DNA of 64,000 bases from Limnomonas spitsbergensis (lineage: Eukaryota; Chlorophyta; Chlorophyceae; Chlamydomonadales), in assembly GCA_037349105.1 (NCBI GenBank), contig JAYJMM010000039.1, positions 2,604,001 to 2,668,000 of the forward strand. The letters are read 5' to 3'. The position numbers were made by a program, and so were the translations under genes. Every line of letters begins with the position of its first letter. Position 1 is the stretch's first letter. A model generated the notes under the pieces. The model was not told the DNA's origin. It saw nothing but the letters and a program-made list of their open reading frames with translations, and did no database searches. Positions 52,401 through 61,576 of this stretch are shown here, piece after piece.

Positions 52401-55400
52401 TTCAGATACATGACGCCCCTTGACCCTAAGCTTACCGCCTTGAGCTCTCTCAGCTCGTCCCTTAGAGTGTCAAAGCGCATCTCTGCCTCCTTCTCCACAC
52501 ACACACACCCTTCAGATACATGACGCCCCTTGACCCTAAGCTTACCGCCTTAAGCTCTCTCAGCTCGTCCCTGAGAGCATCAAAGCGCATCTCGGCTTCC
52601 TCCACCGTGCCCTTCAGATGCTCAATGCCTGTCCAGAAAAATGAGGGTAGAACAAGGCAGCTCGATCAGTGAAGTCCCCCAAAATACCGCCAAGGTAGAA
52701 ACCACTGTTTCAGAGGTTTAGGGTTTAGGGTTTAGAAACCACTTTTTCTGAGGTGTACAGGAGGGTACTGCCTGAATCAGGCCCATTCATACCAGTCGAG
52801 TGGGTACGTGAGAATGATTGCCCATTGAGCTGGCTCCCAATGTTCCACACCTCTGCTTTGACCACCCTATGCACGCCACCCCTGACTTGCCCTCTCGGCA
52901 ATCCAGCTGCCCTGCCCAATATAACCATATACCTGTCCTTCAAAACCCGAACAAGCTGTTGGCATATCATCACTGGAGCGGCTCCCAAAGAGCGCTTCGT
53001 CGTAAGGGGCACCCTGTTGGCCTGGTCCCAAGCTGCGAGGTGTGCTTATGAGCAGCATTGGTAGCACCCGCAGCACTGCTCACAGCCCACTACTTATTCC
53101 AGAGTGCTCCAACTGCAATTCTGATACACGCAGCGAGCAGCTTGGGGGCTGGTGCAGCAAGGTGCCTGCTGCTTGCGCCATCGACTTAAGATTGTTCCAG
53201 GTGGCTTCATCAAGGCAGACAGCCAAGGGACTGGTGCAGCGAGATCCTTCAGCCGCTGCTTGTGTCACCGGCCAAAGGCTATGAGGTTCCCCAGGGACCC
53301 AGAGGAAGCTCCCCAGCGCCCTATCCAAGGTGGCAGAGTGTTCAAGGAGACCTGACGGAGTATCCCTTAACCCTTAACCCTAAACCCTGACGTGGAATCC
53401 CTAAACCCCAAACCGTGACAAGGAATCCCTAAACCCTTCACCCTGACGGGGAATCCCTTAAACCCTTCACCCTGACGGGGAATCCCTTCACCCTTCACCC
53501 TGACCGGGAATCCCTTCACCCTAAACCCTATCGGGGAATCCCTTTACCCTAAACCCTGACGGGGAATCCCTAAACCCTAAACCCTGACGGGGAATCCCGT
53601 CACCAGGACAGTCATTGGACACTAAAGGATGCGGACACCTACCCGTGTACCCCGTCAGGTCATTAAGGAGGCGTGCATATCGAGCCAGTTGAGCTGCGGA
53701 GGCCTCGCTGGCCCTTCCAAGCTGCAGAGGGAGTGGAGACGTGGATAGGGGAGGGGAGGGGGTCAGGTCGTACGCCGCAGATGAAATCTGGTCCTGGAGC
53801 CGAGCCGGAACAACTTCAGAGCAGCACCGGGCCGTGGGTGGCGGCCCGGGGTGGTCGAAACGCATGACGAAATCAGCATGATCACGGAGGGTTGGCCATG
53901 GGTGTTATACTCCTCACAGTCATTGATAATTGTGGCATGTCGCCTGTCCCGCTGTCATAACAGATGGTTAGGTCATTGAGGTGAAAAGGTCATGTCAGTT
54001 GGTTAGTTCAGGTAGTTAGGTCAGGTAGTCAGGTGAAGTGGTAAGGTCAGGTGGTTCGGTGAAGTGGTTAGGTCAGATTTAAGGTCCTCATGTTCAGTTG
54101 TCTATTTCCAGTGCTTATTTTTTTGTGTATCAGACCACCTTCCTCAGGGGACCTTCATGGGCCCACCATGCGGCCACCACTGAGCCCACCATGCAGCCAC
54201 CACTGGGCCCACCGTGCGGTCACCACTAGGCCCATCACGACACATACTTATTTGGTGCGCACCAGACCAGCTTCGGGGGGGCACCCGGCAGCCATCCCTG
54301 GGCCAATGGGGAAACCAAAACTTGAACCAGCTTGCCGCTGGTGACCCACGCTGCAGGGCTTGCTGCACCAGGACCCCTCAGCCTCAGGACTGAATTGACG
54401 AAACTTAAATAAATAAATAAACGATACACAATGAGGCGTGGATAAGGAAGCCACTGGTTCAGCCGTAGCATTAGGTGAGCTACCATATGGGCGCTACCTA
54501 ATGGGAGCTACCTGATGCAACTAAATTGTAGGCAAAGCGTGAGAAATAGCCACAAGAGGTTCAGCTACAATTGACCATGCCATCTCGTATGGCGCCCCGT
54601 CCAACATCCATCAGGGCACCTGCATGAGACCTGTCCCTCCTAGTCGCGGTGGCAATTTAAACAACGCACCTTATCCTCGGCAAAGGCCCTGGCAGAGCCC
54701 ATGGGCGTGCCACCGCCCAGGGCTGTGCTGTCATGAATCCCGCTGGCCGAGCCCTCTCCTGCCGCCGCTGCCCCACCTTGGGAGCCAGCGGGTCCGTCAG
54801 CAGGGTCGTCACTCTTTTGGGTGAGCCTCAATTCAGACATGGCTTGCCGGAACTTGTCTGCCTGAGAGGACCAGGCAAACATGTGGAGTTTGTGAAGTGT
54901 TTACAGTCCAACAGAGCATCACATTTAATGCATGGGACATGTGCCTATAAACCGGTACAGGCACTTGATACTCTACAAACATGAACGATCAAGGATGTCT
55001 CGATGGGTGTGAGGCACTGGACACGGAACTTGTCTGCCTGAGAGGACCAGGCAAACATGGACGCTCAAGGCCGTCTTCGATGGTTGCAAGGCTCTGGACA
55101 CAGCAAAAGGTACAGACTCTATGTGCCTGAGAGGACACAGCGCACACACACACACTGACACACACACTGACACACTGACACACACACTGACACACACACT
55201 GACACACTGACACACACACTGACACACACACTGACAGACACACTGACACACTGACACACACACTGACACACTGACACACTGACACACTGACACACACACT
55301 GACACACACACTGACACACTGACACACACAGAAGGCTGTATGACATTGGCACAAGGCTGTGGACACGGAATGTTTGGGACTGAGAGGACAATGCAAAGAT

Positions 55401-58063
55401 GAAACTTGAGGCTGTCTGTGATGCGCACAAAGCTCTGGACACAGACCCTTTGTGTCTGAGAGGACAAAGCACACCACACACTGTCACTGGCTCACACACG
55501 CCCCCCCCCCCCACACACAAGGCAGACCGTGACGGATACCTGTACATGCATACAGCCATTACAGCTTGCCTGAACATTGGGGCCTGAGAGTGGTACACAT
55601 ACATAATGCAGGCTGTGACGAGTACCAGGGTGTGAGCATTGAGCACCGCTAACCTGAACCTTTTAGGCTGGGAGGGAGAACAAACACAAACAAAAGGCAG
55701 TCTATAAAAAGGGAGACTGGCTTTGGATGCGGAAGGTGTCTGAGAAGTATGGTCAAACCAGGGTGTAGGCACAGCGTGTGTGCCCTTTCTAGGCTGGGAG
55801 GAAAAAACACATACATGAAAGGCGGTCTATCAAGGCAACAGGGCATGGATGCGGAGGGTGTCTGATATTATTTAATTCAGGGGTGCAAACGTACGCCCAT
55901 GTTCATGCCAAGGAGGTCCCGCACCCCCCGGCACCTGACAGGTCCTCGACGTACAAGTGCAGAGACCTGGTGCGACACATTCTTGATTATAAGATTTAAA
56001 CTAACACACCAGGATCCTTGAGGTTTTCTCGTGTATTCATAGCAAATAAATGGCCAGACAGAGGATTGACGCGGTCAAGGAATGGCAAGTGCATGAGCAG
56101 AGCATAAGTAGTGCAGGAGCACTGGGGCCTGCCGGTGTGATGCCACATGGCAGCCAGGCCTGCCGGTGTGCTCCCACATGGCACCCGGGCCTGCCGGTGT
56201 GATGCCACATGGCAGCCAGGCCTGCCGGTGTGATGCCACATGGCAGCCAGGCCTGACGGTGTGCTCACACATGGCACCCGGGCCTGCCGGTGTGATGCCA
56301 CATGGCAGCTGGGCCTGCCGGTGTGCTCCCACGTGGCAGCCGGGCTCGCCGGTGTGCTCCCACATGGCACCCGGGCCTGCCGGTGTGCTCCCACATGGCA
56401 GCCGGGCCTGCCGGTGTGATGCCACATGGCAGCCAGGCCTGCCGATGTGATGCCACATGGCAGCCGGGCCTGCCGGTGTGCTCCCACGTGGCAGCCGGGC
56501 TCGCCGGTGTGCTCCCACATGGCACCCGGGCCTGCCGGTGTGCTCCCACATGGCACCCGGGCCTGCGGGTGTGATGCCACATGGCAGCCAGGCCTGCCGG
56601 TGTGCTCCCACATAGCAGCCAGGCCTGACGGTGTGCTCCCACGTGGCAGCCGGACTTGCCGGTGTGCTCCCACATGGCACCCGGGCCTGCCGGTGTGCTC
56701 CCACATGGCACCCAGACTTGCCGGTGTGCTCACACATGGCCCCCGGGCCTGCCGGTGTGATGTCACATGGCACCTGGGCTTGCCGGTGTGATGCCACATG
56801 GCAGCCCGGCCTGACGGTGTGCTCCCACGTGGCAGCCGGACTTGCCGGTGTGCTCACACATGGCACCCGGGCCTGCCGGTGTGATGCCACATGGCAGCCG
56901 GGCCTGCCGGTGTGCTCCCTCGTGGCAGCCGGGCCTGCCAGTGTGATACAACATGGCAGCCGGACTTGCCGGTGTGCTCACACATGGCACCTGGGCCTGC
57001 CGGTGTGATGCCACATGGCACCCGGGCCTGCCGGTGTGCTCCCACATGGCACCCAGGCCTGCCGGTGTGATGCCACATGGCAGCCAGGCCTGACGGTGTG
57101 CTCCCATGTGGCAGCCAGGCCTGACGGTGTGCTCACATATGGCACCCGGGCCTGCCGGTGTGATGCCACATGGCACCCAGGCCTGCCGGTATGATGCCAC
57201 ATGGCACCCGGGCCTGCCAGTGTGCTCCCACGTGGCAGCCGGGCCTGCTGGTGTGATACAACATGGCACCCGGGCCTGCCGGTGTGATGCCACATGGCAG
57301 CCGGGCCTGCCGGTGTGATGCCACATGGCAGCTGGGCCTGCCGGTGTGCTCCCATATGGCAGCCGGGCCTACCGGTGTGCTCCCACATGGCAGCCGGGCC
57401 TGCCGGTGTAATGCCACATGGCACCCGGGCTTGCCAGTGTAATGCCACATGGTACTGGGGCCTGCCAGCGTGCTCCCACATCACACTCACTGTTTCCTTC
57501 GCTGAGGCTGTCAACCGTTTCAGGTAGTCCTGCACCAGCGAGGAGGCGGCTACGAGGGCGGCCACGGCAGGAGTAACGGGAGCGGACTCCGCAGAGGCAG
57601 AGGAGGAGGAAGGAGATGAAGAGGACGAAGGAGGAGAGGAGGTGGGAGAGGAGGAGGGAGAGGACAGGGAGGAGGAGGGGGAGCTGGCAGCGCCTCGAGC
57701 GCTTGGGGTATCGGTCCCGGTGCCGGTCGCAGACGGTGTCGAGGGCCGCCCGGGGGCTCCCTCTGCTTTCTTCGGTGGAGGATTTGAGGCGGCGGCTGAG
57801 GTTGATTTGGCTGCATGGCGTGATGAGGTGTCTGATGCGGAGGCATCGCTGGCTCCCGTGCCGCTGCTAGGGCTGCTGCTGCTGCTGCTGCTGCCAGCGG
57901 CAGCATCCCGAGAGGCAGCTGCCTTGCTGGACCGGCTGCTATCACCTTCATCATCCTCACGAGACCTGCCGGTCGAGTATCGTAAATGGGCATGGGGTGC
58001 TGCAAAGGCTGAAAGAGTGGAGCGCTGGGCGGATCTCTGAGGGTGTCCCTTCAGGATCCTCAT
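43455..58063 (-). CDS. MDM33: She9/MDM33-like mitochondrial inner-membrane protein, ten exons
   Basis: In fungi this family acts in the mitochondrial inner membrane to control organelle shape. Exons: 57491-58063, 54670-54861, 53643-53721, 52546-52628, 50988-51056, 50178-50249, 49251-49387, 46790-46862, 45674-45772 and 43455-43943; all junctions are GT-AG and phases close to 621 residues. Exon 1 encodes an Arg/Ser-rich presequence (MRILKGHPQRSAQRSTLSAF) and a Ser/Pro linker. The family core follows: LARYARLLNDLTGYTG, IEHLKGTVEEAEMRFDAL (coiled coil), REVNGLLQRKGSWTASDVEHF, then YSQEQAWSDKIRRASTW and the first membrane segment (AMMGVQATSFLALYSILEP). Exon 10 adds a Gln/Glu-rich coiled coil and a C-terminal membrane segment (GVASAAAGAGLAVLLMLLL). 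In-frame ATGs at 58165 and upstream are alternative starts. Introns are mostly repeat arrays. Confidence 0.92.
44530..44760. repeat. Duplicated 45-bp segment and CTG tract in MDM33 intron 9
   Basis: The text TCCCAAGCCGCACCTGAGCT and its following GCAAAGGCTTCSCCTCCATA occurs at about 44541 and 44670. A (CTG)8 run lies at 44727-44752. Open frames on the minus strand here are not supported by homology. Confidence 0.65.
44855..44935. repeat. 80-bp dispersed repeat, copy 1
   Basis: Contains AATGCATGGGAC-like and AAACCGGTACAGGCACTTGATA text in the same order and direction as 54890-54975. One copy sits in intron 9 and the other in intron 1 of the same gene. Confidence 0.75.
45775..46535 (-). repeat. 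About 90-bp GC-rich array anchored at MDM33 exon 9 acceptor
   Basis: Eight units. On the minus strand each reads a C-rich tract, CTATGTGCATGCATT, then GAAGCAGTACTCTTGCCATG. The real junction reads CTATGTGCATGCATTCAG followed by GCGGCTCTCCTGCGC. The unit thus carries the intron end and a diverged copy of the exon 9 start. The plus strand is rich in GGGGCGGGG. Confidence 0.85.
46870..47140. repeat. Short AGCAAGGAGT-type repeats in MDM33 intron 7
   Basis: Irregular iterations of CAAGCAAGGAGTCTCRCA between the exon 8 acceptor and the large 40-bp array. Confidence 0.55.
47140..48830. repeat. 40-bp pyrimidine-rich minisatellite, about 42 copies, MDM33 intron 7
   Basis: The unit is CCGCCTGTTCTCCCCTCCTG followed by CCCCGCCTCATAACCCCTGG. 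Copies differ by CCGC/ACGC/TCGC at the start and CCCCGCC/TCGCC in the middle. The plus strand is strongly pyrimidine-rich and so the transcribed minus-strand RNA is purine-rich. Confidence 0.97.
48838..49245. repeat. 17-18-bp CCCCCTGGCTGCCTCAG repeats next to exon 7 donor
   Basis: About 18 copies of CCCCCTGGCTGCCTCAGT with TTCCTC and GACTGC variants, turning into GGCCACCTYAGCCCCCCT near 49200-49245. The exon 7 donor on the minus strand reads GTGAGGGGCCTGAGGTGGCC, so the last units resemble the donor's own flank. Confidence 0.88.
49501..49540. repeat. Head-to-head telomere-type repeats
   Basis: Three TTTAGGG units run directly into an inverted AACCCTAAACCCT stretch, forming a near-perfect palindrome inside MDM33 intron 6. 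Confidence 0.85.
49550..49870. repeat. GTACAGGTGGGCA-type short repeats
   Basis: Irregular copies of GCAGTACAGGTGGGCAGTAC and CACAGGTA words in MDM33 intron 6; no coding signal. Confidence 0.6.
50250..50660 (-). repeat. Copies of the MDM33 exon 6 acceptor and exon start
   Basis: The real junction on the minus strand reads GTTCTCATCGTAG then GGGTCTTGGACTGCAT. About six units of 56 bp or degraded forms carry GTTCTCGTCGCAA, then GGGTCTCGGACTGCAT, joined by TTTAGGG-like text. The copies have lost the acceptor AG but keep the exon start. Confidence 0.82.
51230..52545 (-). repeat. About twelve tandem copies of MDM33 exon 4
   Basis: On the minus strand each unit contains exon 4 text for EAEMRFDALRDELRELKA. 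The first five units (51250-51720) are about 94 bp and nearly identical, with ATGCGTTTGACGCTCTCAGG. Later ones (51780-52540) are more varied in length. Three copies next to the true exon (about 52258-52480) also keep the donor GTAAGC. Between 52015 and 52190 a short CCTTGCCCATACCTGTACC repeat interrupts the series. Confidence 0.9.
52715..52735 (+). repeat. Interstitial TTTAGGG repeats
   Basis: Two and a half TTTAGGG units in MDM33 intron 3. Confidence 0.7.
53350..53600. repeat. 25-bp repeat containing telomere-type CCCTAAA
   Basis: About nine copies of CCCTGACGGGGAATCCCTAA followed by ACCCTAAA or ACCCTTCA. It starts close to the exon 3 donor (53642). Confidence 0.85.
53960..54090. repeat. 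TTAGGTCAGGTAG short repeats
   Basis: About nine copies of a 10-13-bp unit (GGTTAGGTCAGGTAG) in MDM33 intron 2. Confidence 0.7.
54150..54235. repeat. CCCACCATGCGGCCACCACTG repeat
   Basis: Four 22-bp copies of GCCCACCATGCGGCCACCAC in MDM33 intron 2. Confidence 0.75.
54862..55860 (-). repeat. Copies of the MDM33 exon 2 acceptor, with a CACACTGA array
   Basis: The true junction on the minus strand is TTTGCCTGGTCCTCTCAG then GCAGACAAGTTCCG. An exact copy of both sides recurs at about 55023-55056. Weaker copies (CTCTCAGGC or CTCCCAGCC) lie near 55125, 55380, 55455, 55590, 55670 and 55795. Within the block, 55140-55330 is a (CACACTGA)n-type low-complexity run, and 54890-54975 is the second copy of the 80-bp dispersed repeat. 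Confidence 0.82.
56105..57480. repeat. About 31-bp minisatellite next to MDM33 exon 1 donor, about 44 copies
   Basis: The plus-strand unit is GCCTGCCGGTGTGATGCCAC followed by ATGGCAGCCGG; alternative units have GTGTGCTCCCAC. On the minus strand the exon 1 donor flank reads GTGAGTGTGATGTGGGAGCA then CGCTGGCAGGCC, which resembles the unit (GGGAGCACACCGGCAGGCC), so the array continues the donor-side intron text. Confidence 0.95.
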
Positions 58064-58165
58064 GCTGGCTAATGAGTAGGTGGCACTGAGGCTGGCTGGA
58101 ATGCATGGGGCACCTTCTGCATGCAGTTGCGTCCCTCTATGGCCGATTATTCCAGGCCTTGCCAT

Positions 58166-58810
58166 GGCATCAAGGATGTTTGAGGGCAGGCTTGAGTGAC
58201 TGCTTGCATGGAGCTGAGCACACGCATGGTCGGTGTTGATAGCGTGCGAGGGAGCTTTATCGGTATTTCCACATTGCGATGATAGTGCGCTCCGAAGGGA
58301 TCGTGATGATCGGCCAATGTGCGGGGAAAGCAGTAGTGAGAGGAAGGGCGACATGTGATGAACACCTGGTTTTGGCCGACGCTGTGATATGGAAGAAAGT
58401 AGAAAGAAATAATGCGCTAGTAGCAAGATCCCTCTCAAGATAAAGCCTGCTGATTTTCATTCATTTAGCTCGCCGCCTGAACCCTGCCCCCACACCCGGT
58501 ATCGCGCATGGCACAGATCGGATCGAACCAGAGATCTCTGGATCGAACCACCTTGCCTGATTTGTCAACGAATATTTTGAGGCCATTGACAGCCAACGGG
58601 GATCGCTATCTAGAGCGTCACCAACACAAATACCTCAATAATTTATCAATGCAAGCCAGGGCCCCTGTTTCCAAGTCTCTTGCTGAAGTCCGCACGGCTA
58701 TACGACCGCTTCGTGAGAAAAGCGCACAGCTCTCGCAACAACCCCCACTTTTGATTTTCCCCGGACCACATGACACTCACCTATCGTTACACAGCCACAG
58801 CCACCCGGGG
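58166..58810. other. 5' flank of MDM33
   Basis: The exon 1 frame remains open upstream to about 58438, so the mRNA start is uncertain. Beyond that no gene, promoter element or repeat is recognised. Confidence 0.45.
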
Positions 58811-59005
58811 ACACAGGATACGGAATATGGAAATACGATGCGATACGACACGATACGGGATATTTGCCCGATACGGGATTCATTTGGCTCATACTGGCAT
58901 GGCTGCATGCCAGCCCCTATGCAATCTTGCATGGCCCTCAAGTAATCCCCAAGGGTCACCATGCATGCATGCATGCATGCATACAGATTTACCATGCGGT
59001 GTGCT
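58811..59005 (+). mobile_element. Fragment related to the Mutator-like element at 17242
   Basis: Begins GGGGACACAGGATACGG, then ACGATACGGGATATTTGCCCG, and TGGCTGCATGCCAGCCCC, CAATCTTGCATGG and AAGGGTCACCATG. This is the same order as the reverse complement of about 18690-18926. It ends in a (GCAT)n run. Only one terminus is recognisable. Confidence 0.6.
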
Positions 59006-59019
59006 TCCCACCTGCGAGA

Positions 59020-59625
59020 ATTGAGCGGGTGTAACGTTAATGACCTGCGAGGCACATGAAATTTGGTTTGCAAGAATAAAGCAGTAGATGTAAGAGGCCT
59101 CATAATCACCTTGCATAGTTGCATGCCATGCATGGAAACCACTCACGGTAGTAAGGAGATGCGCTCCTTCTATCGTGCCTCCCTTTTGCCTCCTCCCTGG
59201 CTAGCTCCCCCCATGCAGCTTTGAAGGGTTGTAACTCGGCGCCAAATTTTATCTTTTTGACACTAGGTATTGGGGTCGACATAAGCTTTCACAAGCAACA
59301 TATGCTTTCTTCTCTCTGCAAGCAAGCGAGCTTATACATATTTGGAAGTCCTACATGTGCGGATTGTGAACTAAGTGGACTTGCAAGACGTGGGCAAACT
59401 CACTATGCTGATCACCTGTCAAGAAGCAGAATTTTTGCATGATACTTCTGCAACGTACTGGCTTTGGGGATTTCTAATAATGACCTTGTTGTTGCGTGGA
59501 ATCCCTGCGCGGACATTCCGCGCCTTCTATAGGTCTATGACATTACACATGTAGGCCCTACTCAAAAAGGCGCGGCTAAGCCTTTTTGAGCAGGGCCCAG
59601 AGGTGTAATGTCATTGACCTACCAT
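59020..59625 (+). mobile_element. Repeat termini with GGTGTAAYGTNATTGAC and a palindromic copy
   Basis: A first terminus lies at 59029-59052 (GCGGGTGTAACGTTAATGACC). At 59528-59617 the terminus is present in both orientations around a perfect 11-bp stem (CTCAAAAAGGC and GCCTTTTTGAG, 59559-59589), giving a 90-bp foldback. The text in between (59053-59527) has no recognised gene. Confidence 0.6.
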
Positions 59626-59879
59626 ACAAAATGTGGATTTCAGTCGGTGCATCGTAGTGGACCGTATCGAGACAATACGTTACTATATGGGATCTTGGCC
59701 AAAACGGGCGTAACATGTCCCTACAGCCACCGATCCCAACCAACATATGCCCCCCCTCCAAGTCGCCATCGCAACTTATGATCATTGCTAACGCTGAGGG
59801 CCTCGCTCGCTTAGTCGCTTCTACCTTCCTCTCAAGTCTCCTGACGCTTCAATTGTGCACATAGTCCTGTGCCACCCTA

Positions 59880-60620
59880 TCCCCGGCTAGATGTCACTCG
59901 ATATCCATCATGCGTTATTCAACCTAAGAAGTCACGTAGGCGTACAATCAACCCGAGTCCAAAACCTAAGCGCTACTATAAAGACCCTCCACAAGGCTTA
60001 ACAACTAGGATACAGGAAGTCTTAGTCGAGATAATTGTCCCACTAAACAATTATAGCCTAGTCCTAGCCTGTTGGCATTCCCCTCAAGCCCCACTAGAGC
60101 ATCCCAAGGAGTCCACCACTAGCTTGTCAGCTATTGGCGCCTATCCATTACAATCAATTCAGAGTGTAGCTGGGTCAAGTTGGGTGGAGGTGCGAGAGTA
60201 TGCAGCGTTGGCTCTGTCTAACCTTGCAGTCCATGTGGAGAGCAAGGTCATGCTCGCTGCAGTCGGTGCCATCCCTCCCATTGTACGGATATTGGAGTCA
60301 AGCTCGGTGGAGGTGCAAGAGCTTGCAATGTTGGCTATGTCTAACCTTGCAGTCAATGTGGAGAACAAGGTCATGGTCATTGTAGCCGGCACGGGCTGCA
60401 GCGACCTAGATCTTGTTCTTCACATTGAATGCAAGGTTACACATGGCCATCGTTGCTTGCTTCTACACCCCCACCGAGTTGGACCCTATCAGCCATACGA
60501 GGGGAGGGATGGCACCAGCTAGAACGTGCATGACCTTCTTCTCCACGTTGATCGTAAGGTATGATAGAAACAACGCCTCGCCATTCAGGCAATATGCATG
60601 AGGCACATATACACGGTTCA
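59880..60620 (+). pseudogene. Armadillo-repeat fragment with an inverted partner
   Basis: On the plus strand 60165-60400 encodes two ARM-type units: VEVREYAALALSNLAVHVES, VGAIPPIVRILESSS, VEVQELAMLAMSNLAVNVEN. The third unit is corrupted. From about 60600 down to 60400 the minus strand encodes another ARM unit (INVEKKVMHVLAGAIPPLVWL), then a stop and a decayed unit. The two half-genes meet tail to tail. Units resemble Vac8-type proteins; the fragment is too short and broken to be functional. Confidence 0.7.
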
Positions 60621-60624
60621 GGTC

Positions 60625-61570
60625 GCCGATCTCGTTCGACTGGCCTCCCATTACTAGTCGATCCTGACAGGATGTTTGGGGTCGAGATTGTGATGACTGG
60701 CCAAAGAACTGACATATTCTGATAACGTCACAGTGAGAGTTGAAAGCAATGTTTGCATAATGGGAACATGGATATGGTCGGCCAGCAGGATAAGAAAACA
60801 TTGAAAAAAGCCGGGCATGTCTGGAGGGATACGGCTCCCTGATGTCGCACAGAAGCACAGAAGGGAGGGATGGGCCCCAAGAGAAGCGGTGTTGAATTGG
60901 GAGACCCTCGGGTATTTTCCGCCAAAGTTGTGGCTGATCTGTTGAGTTCCCCTGGTCGAGATGCTTTGTATGGCTACAGTACACGTGCTTCACACAAATT
61001 CACACTTCACTTCCAGGTGTCGCCCTGTCGAAGACCACGCATGTCGGCAAGGAACGTCAGCAACGGCCTCCGACAATCGAGCTTTACCAGGCTCAGATGA
61101 TGCCCACACTGTTCAAACCTGGTAACATGCTGTTGGTTCATGCATGGCACACCTTGCAAGAGGGAAAGGAATAAAGAAACACCACTAGCTCAAGCTATAT
61201 AAGGTTATATATAATTGATTAATTTTGTGCATACTCTTTCAGTCGCATAGTACATGAGGGGCACACTAAAAAAATGGGGAAAGTGGTAATTTGCAGGTAC
61301 ATATCCTTATATACGGTACCGCAAAACAAAACTATCCAGCTGGACGAGCAGATTGTGCAGCAACATACACCTGGCACATGTGTTAGTAGTCGGCATTTTG
61401 GCCAGTGCCCCCCCCAACCCATACAAATATATGCAATCATTGCAATGCACCGTTTAATGAATTTTGCGTCAGGCCACTGATTGACCAAGTTGGACTGGCC
61501 TACAGTTGGTGGCTCAGGTGGTAGGCAGGGTTTGCCCATTACGGCCGTTGGCTGTTAATCCTGTTATGTA
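60625..61570. other. Unassigned stretch
   Basis: About 950 bases without a recognised gene or repeat. Short open frames are unlike known proteins. Confidence 0.4.
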
Positions 61571-61576
61571 GCTAAC

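Noticed and set aside
56075..57490. Long frame of repeated HTGRPGCHVASHRQA text joined to MDM33 exon 1
   Set aside because: It is read-through of the exon 1 donor (GTGAGT at 57490) into a 31-bp minisatellite.
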